64,000 bases of DNA from contig NZ_JOBH01000010.1 in assembly GCF_000717745.1 (NCBI RefSeq), positions 496,001 to 560,000 on the forward strand. Reading direction: 5' to 3'. Below the pieces are notes generated by a model, which searched no databases, was not told the origin of the DNA, and saw only the letters and a program-made list of their open reading frames with translations. The DNA is from Streptomyces violens. GTDB lineage: Bacteria > Actinomycetota > Actinomycetes > Streptomycetales > Streptomycetaceae. Each line of letters begins with the position of its first letter. The stretch's first letter is position 1. This document shows positions 60,503 through 64,000 of this stretch, one piece after another. The translations under genes and the position numbers were made by a program.

Positions 60503-61366
60503 GTGACCGCAAGTGAGTCGAGCGGATCTGTGGTGCGGCGCATCCTGCTGGGGTCGCAGCTGCGGAGGCTGCGAGAGTCCCGCGGGATAACACGTGAGGC
60601 GGCCGGCTATTCGATCCGTGCGTCGGAATCGAAGATCAGCCGTATGGAGCTGGGGCGGGTGAGCTTCAAGGCGCGGGACGTGGCGGACCTGCTGACCCTC
60701 TACGGCGTCGGGGACGAGGCCGAGCGCGACTCCCTCCTCGGGCTGGCCCGTGAGGCCAACGTGGCGGGCTGGTGGCACAGTTACGGCGATGTGCTTCCCG
60801 GCTGGTTCCAGACATATGTGGGGCTGGAGGGAGCCGCTTCGCACATCCGCACCTATGAGGTGCAGTTCGTGCACGGGCTCCTGCAGACGGAGGGGTACGC
60901 GCACGCCGTCGTGAGCCGCGGCATGCGCGGCGCCCCCGCGGCCGAGATCGACCGCCGCGTCGCGCTGCGCCAGGAACGCCAGAAGCTGCTGATCGCGGAA
61001 CGGGCGCCGCAGTTCGACTGCGTACTGGACGAGGCCGCGCTGCGCCGCCCGTACGGCGACCGCTCGGTCATGCGCGGTCAGCTCCAGCATCTGATCGACA
61101 TATCGGAGCGCCCGAACGTGCGGCTGCAGGTCGTGCCCTTCAACTTCGGCGGGCACGCGGGCGAGAGCGGTGCCTTCACGATGCTGCGCTTCCCCGAGTC
61201 CGACCTCTCCGACATCGTCTATCTGGAGCAGCTCACCAGCGCGCTGTATCTGGACAAGGCCGAGGAGGTCGGCCAGTACGAGCGGGTGATGAGCAGCCTC
61301 CAGGAGGAGAGCCTGGACCCGTCGCGCACCCGGGATCTTCTTCGGGGCCTCCTCCAACTGACGTGA
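60503..61366 (+). CDS. XRE-family regulator with DUF5753 domain (WhiJ-like)
   Basis: 287 aa from a GTG with GGAGGG eight bases upstream. Residues 15-70 are a helix-turn-helix (LGSQLRRLRESRGITREAAGYSIRASESKISRMELG). Residues 95-275 are the DUF5753 effector-like domain (LLQTEGYAHAVV, LDEAALRRPYG, RPNVRLQVVPFNFGGHAG). This is the regulator half of WhiJ/DUF397 systems, which act on development and antibiotic timing in Streptomyces. Probable binding sites are the TGCACGTGCA palindromes around this cluster. Confidence 0.93.
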   Translation: MTASESSGSVVRRILLGSQLRRLRESRGITREAAGYSIRASESKISRMELGRVSFKARDVADLLTLYGVGDEAERDSLLGLAREANVAGWWHSYGDVLPGWFQTYVGLEGAASHIRTYEVQFVHGLLQTEGYAHAVVSRGMRGAPAAEIDRRVALRQERQKLLIAERAPQFDCVLDEAALRRPYGDRSVMRGQLQHLIDISERPNVRLQVVPFNFGGHAGESGAFTMLRFPESDLSDIVYLEQLTSALYLDKAEEVGQYERVMSSLQEESLDPSRTRDLLRGLLQLT

Positions 61367-61430
61367 CTCGTCAGTAGAATGACGCAGGCTCAGCCAACCC
61401 CACAGGCGCCCGCACAGAGTAGGAACAACC

Positions 61431-62888
61431 ATGTCCTTCTTCTCCGACCTGGCCTACCAGTACATCGACGGTGAGTGGCGGGTCGGCAGCGGCTCGTGGG
61501 ACATCATCGACTTCAACCCGTACGACCAGGAGAAACTTGCGTCCGTCACGGTCGCGGGCGTGGACCAGGTCGACGAGGCGTACCGCGCGGCCGAGCGTGC
61601 GCAGCGCGAGTGGGCGCGCACCAATCCGTACAGCCGCCGGCTGATATTCGAGAACGCGCTGCGCATCGTCCAGGAGCGCGAGGACGAGATCATCGAGGCG
61701 ATCGTCGTCGAGCTCGGCGGTACGCGCGTCAAGGCGGCCTACGAGGTGCGCACGGCACAGGAGTTCCTGCGCGAGGCGGTACAGCTCGCGCTGCGCCCCG
61801 AGGGGCGCATCGTGCCGTCCCCCGTGGAGGGCAAGGAGAACCGCGTCTACCGGCTGCCGGTCGGCGTCATCGGCGTGATCAGCCCGTACAACTTCCCGTT
61901 CCTGGTCACGCTGAAGTCGGTGGCGCCCGCGCTCGCTCTGGGCAACGCGGTCGTCGTCAAGCCCAACCAGAACACCCCGGTGGTCGGCGGCGGCCTGATC
62001 GCCAAGATCTTCGAGGACGCGGGCCTGCCGGCCGGCCTGCTGAACGTCCTGATCACCGACATCGCCGAGATCGGCGACGCGCTGATCGAGCACCCGGTGC
62101 CCCGGGTGATCTCCTTCACCGGCTCGGACAAGGTCGGCCGGCACGTCGCCGCGGTCACCGCGGGCCACTTCAAGCGCGCCATCCTCGAACTGAGCGGCAA
62201 CAGCGCGCTGATCGTCCTGGACGACGCGGACGTCGACTACGCGGTGGACGCCGCGGTCTTCAGCCGCTTCGTGTACCAGGGCCAGGTCTGCATGGCCGCC
62301 AACCGCGTCCTCGTGGACCGCAAGGTCGAGGCGGAGTTCACCGAGAAGTTCGTGGCCCGGGTCCGGAAGCTGAAGACCGGCGACCCGCGCGACCCGGACA
62401 CCCACATCGGGCCGCTCATCAACAGCTTCCAGGCCGAGGCGCTGACCGCACTGGTGGAACGGGCGGTCGCCGAGGGCGCCACGCCCCTGGTGCGCGGCCG
62501 TACGCGGGGCAATCTCGTCGAGCCCACGGTGCTGTCCGGGCTGCCCGCCGACTCCGCGCTGTACGGACAGGAGATCTTCGGGCCCGTGGTGCTGCTCGGC
62601 GCGTTCGACGGCGAGGCGGAGGCGGTGCGGCTCGCCAACGACTCCCCGTACGGCCTGAGCGGCGCGGTGCACACCGGCAACGTGGAGCGGGGCGCGCGGG
62701 TGGCCCGGGAGATCGAGACCGGCATGATCCACATCAACGACAGCACGGTCCAGGACGAGCCGCTGGTGGCCTTCGGCGGCGAGAAGGCGTCCGGGGTCGG
62801 GCGGCTGAACGGCGAGTCGACGGTGGAGGCGTTCACGACCCAGAAGTGGGTCTCGATCCAGCATGAGCGGACGACGTTTCCGTTCTGA
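61431..62888 (+). CDS. NAD(P)+-dependent aldehyde dehydrogenase
   Basis: 485 aa, normal ALDH length. ISPYNFPFLVTLKSVAPALALGN near 143 (cofactor and fold), FTGSDKVGRHV near 228, catalytic Glu in LELSGNSA near 252, catalytic Cys in GQVCMAANR near 286, and EIFGPVV near 381. It resembles benzaldehyde/vanillin and other aromatic or broad-range ALDHs. Oxidises an aldehyde to the acid; substrate unknown. It begins 64 bases after the XRE gene and is not obviously linked to it. Confidence 0.94.
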   Translation: MSFFSDLAYQYIDGEWRVGSGSWDIIDFNPYDQEKLASVTVAGVDQVDEAYRAAERAQREWARTNPYSRRLIFENALRIVQEREDEIIEAIVVELGGTRVKAAYEVRTAQEFLREAVQLALRPEGRIVPSPVEGKENRVYRLPVGVIGVISPYNFPFLVTLKSVAPALALGNAVVVKPNQNTPVVGGGLIAKIFEDAGLPAGLLNVLITDIAEIGDALIEHPVPRVISFTGSDKVGRHVAAVTAGHFKRAILELSGNSALIVLDDADVDYAVDAAVFSRFVYQGQVCMAANRVLVDRKVEAEFTEKFVARVRKLKTGDPRDPDTHIGPLINSFQAEALTALVERAVAEGATPLVRGRTRGNLVEPTVLSGLPADSALYGQEIFGPVVLLGAFDGEAEAVRLANDSPYGLSGAVHTGNVERGARVAREIETGMIHINDSTVQDEPLVAFGGEKASGVGRLNGESTVEAFTTQKWVSIQHERTTFPF

Positions 62889-63027
62889 GTTCCCTTTCTG
62901 GGTCCCCTTTCTGGCGGGCTCGGTCCGATGGCGGTGCTTGCGGACAGAACCTGACCGCAAGGGCTCGTAGCTTGGTCGGTGTCGGGGGAGCTCCCCGGCA
63001 CCCACGAAGCGACGAAAGGCGGCTGCC

Positions 63028-63609
63028 ATGCCCACTCACGTGCCTGCCGAGGCCCACGGCGACGAGCGCGGCGCGCTCCTGGCCTTCCTCGAAGCGCAGC
63101 GCGGCGGGGTCCGCCGCGCGCTGCTCGGACTGACCGACGAAGCGGCCGCGCGCCGCCCCAGCGCCAGCGAGCTGTCCCTGTCCGGGCTGCTCAAGCACGT
63201 CGCGCAGACCGAGCAGGGCTGGCTGGAGGTCGCGCAGGAGCTGCCGCCCTCCATCAAGCGCGACGAGAGCACCTGGCACCTCAGCTTCCAGCTGGAGGAG
63301 GGCGAGACCGTCGCGGGCATGCTCGCCTACTGGGACGGGGTGGCGCAGCGCACCGAGGAGTTCATCCGCTCGGTGCCGAGCCTGGACGACACCTTCCCGC
63401 TGCCCGACGCGCCGTGGTACCCGCCGAACGCCCGGCAGTCCATGCGCTGGCTGGTGCTGCACCTGATCGAGGAGATCGCGCGGCACGCGGGCCACGCCGA
63501 CATCGTCCGCGAGTCCCTGGACGGCGCGACGGCCTTCGCCCTGGTGGACGAGGAGCGGGTGCTGCGCGAGAAGCAGGCGGTGCAGGGGCCGGAGTCCGCC
63601 GGGCAGTAG
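63028..63609 (+). CDS. DinB/DUF664 family protein
   Basis: 193 aa from an ATG preceded by AAAGGCGGC. Four-helix-bundle DinB type with the metal His residues in LLKHVAQTEQGW near 55 and HLIEEIARHAGHADIVRE near 150. Many such proteins are mycothiol-dependent S-transferases or related detoxifying enzymes in actinomycetes; this one's substrate is unknown. The PadR gene follows after 47 bases in the same direction, so they may share a transcript. Confidence 0.9.
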   Translation: MPTHVPAEAHGDERGALLAFLEAQRGGVRRALLGLTDEAAARRPSASELSLSGLLKHVAQTEQGWLEVAQELPPSIKRDESTWHLSFQLEEGETVAGMLAYWDGVAQRTEEFIRSVPSLDDTFPLPDAPWYPPNARQSMRWLVLHLIEEIARHAGHADIVRESLDGATAFALVDEERVLREKQAVQGPESAGQ

Positions 63610-63656
63610 CGTGCTGACCGGCAAGGTCACACCCGGGGACGAGGAGAGCGCGGGCG

Positions 63657-64000
63657 ATGTCGGCGATCCGGCTGCTGGTACTGGGAGCCGTGCGGCAGCA
63701 CGGCCGGACCCACGGCTACCAGGTACGCAGCGACCTGGAGTACTGGGGCGCCCATGAGTGGTCGAACGCCAAGCCCGGCTCGATCTACCACGCGCTGAAG
63801 CAGATGGCGAAGCAGGGGCTGCTGCGCGCGCACGAGACCGCGCCGAGCACGGCCGGCGGGCCGCCGCGCACGGAGTACGAGCTGACGGACGCGGGGGAGG
63901 CGGAGTACTTCACGCTGCTGCGTGCCGCGCTCTCCCAGCACGACCAGAAGGTGGACGTGCTGAGCGCGGGCATCGGCTTCATGGTCGACCTGCCGCGCCA
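63657..64000 (+). CDS. PadR family transcriptional regulator (3' end cut by window)
   Basis: 114 codons visible from an ATG with GAGGAGAG about nine bases upstream. The winged helix is complete: RLLVLGAVRQHGRTHGYQVRSDLEYWGAHEWSNAKPGSIYHALKQMAKQGLL, with the wing PPRTEYELTDAG, as in PadR repressors of phenolic-acid or multidrug-efflux genes. The C-terminal dimerisation domain is cut off after about residue 110. Its target is probably the DinB-type gene just upstream or a gene beyond the window. Confidence 0.9.
   Translation, partial: MSAIRLLVLGAVRQHGRTHGYQVRSDLEYWGAHEWSNAKPGSIYHALKQMAKQGLLRAHETAPSTAGGPPRTEYELTDAGEAEYFTLLRAALSQHDQKVDVLSAGIGFMVDLPR

Overview
This is a Streptomyces chromosome segment: very high GC with strong third-position bias, GTG and TTG starts, AGGAG-type ribosome sites, bldG, chaplins, rodlins, an AfsR-type regulator, DUF397/XRE/HATPase gene sets and a zinc-independent ribosomal protein cluster. 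From memory of S. coelicolor, gene order in 1-37.3 kb follows the SCO3564-SCO3540 neighbourhood, and 50.8-64 kb follows the SCO3434-SCO3420 neighbourhood. The block between them is not in that order, so it looks like a lineage-specific insert or rearranged block beside a tRNA-Thr. No integrase or insertion sequence is visible. Both window ends cut genes: an epoxide-hydrolase-like protein at the left and a PadR regulator at the right.

Region 1 (1-10.9 kb) holds a holin-X membrane protein, NhaA, acetyl-CoA synthetase, a SulP transporter fused to a beta-carbonic anhydrase, a CooC/MinD-like ATPase facing a degenerate Fic-like protein, and a HAD-IB phosphatase. Between the last two lies a stretch that folds like a 6S RNA. 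Region 2 (11.3-19.6 kb) is the actinobacterial helicase/secretion neighbourhood: ssd, TadA, TadB, TadC, a DUF4244 pilin-like protein, two TadE-like proteins, and a convergent DEAH helicase. Each Tad gene overlaps or abuts the next.

Region 3 (19.6-37.3 kb) holds bldG with its anti-sigma partner, the proton pyrophosphatase, a lipoprotein, a methyltransferase, two small membrane proteins, topA, a membrane-protein/thymidylate-kinase fusion, holB, an S33 peptidase and tRNA-Thr(CGT).

Region 4 (37.9-50.8 kb) is the most distinctive part. Four chaplins (one long, with an LAxTG sorting signal), two rodlins and three unfamiliar secreted proteins (Trp/His-rich, Tyr/Gly-repeat and a small Ala/Leu-rich one) lie together. 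Two paralogues sharing a PTPIYDRLLAEW motif, an AfsR-like regulator, a secreted phosphodiesterase and an acyltransferase follow. I read it as an aerial-hypha surface-coat locus.

Region 5 (50.9-64 kb) holds RidA with a DeoR regulator, a family A DNA polymerase, a winged-helix protein, an alpha/beta hydrolase, TatA and the zinc-free ribosomal proteins S14, L28, L33, L31 and S18 with a COG0523 protein that has lost its P-loop. A DUF397/HATPase/XRE set with repeated TGCACGTGCA palindromes, an aldehyde dehydrogenase, a DinB-fold protein and PadR complete it.
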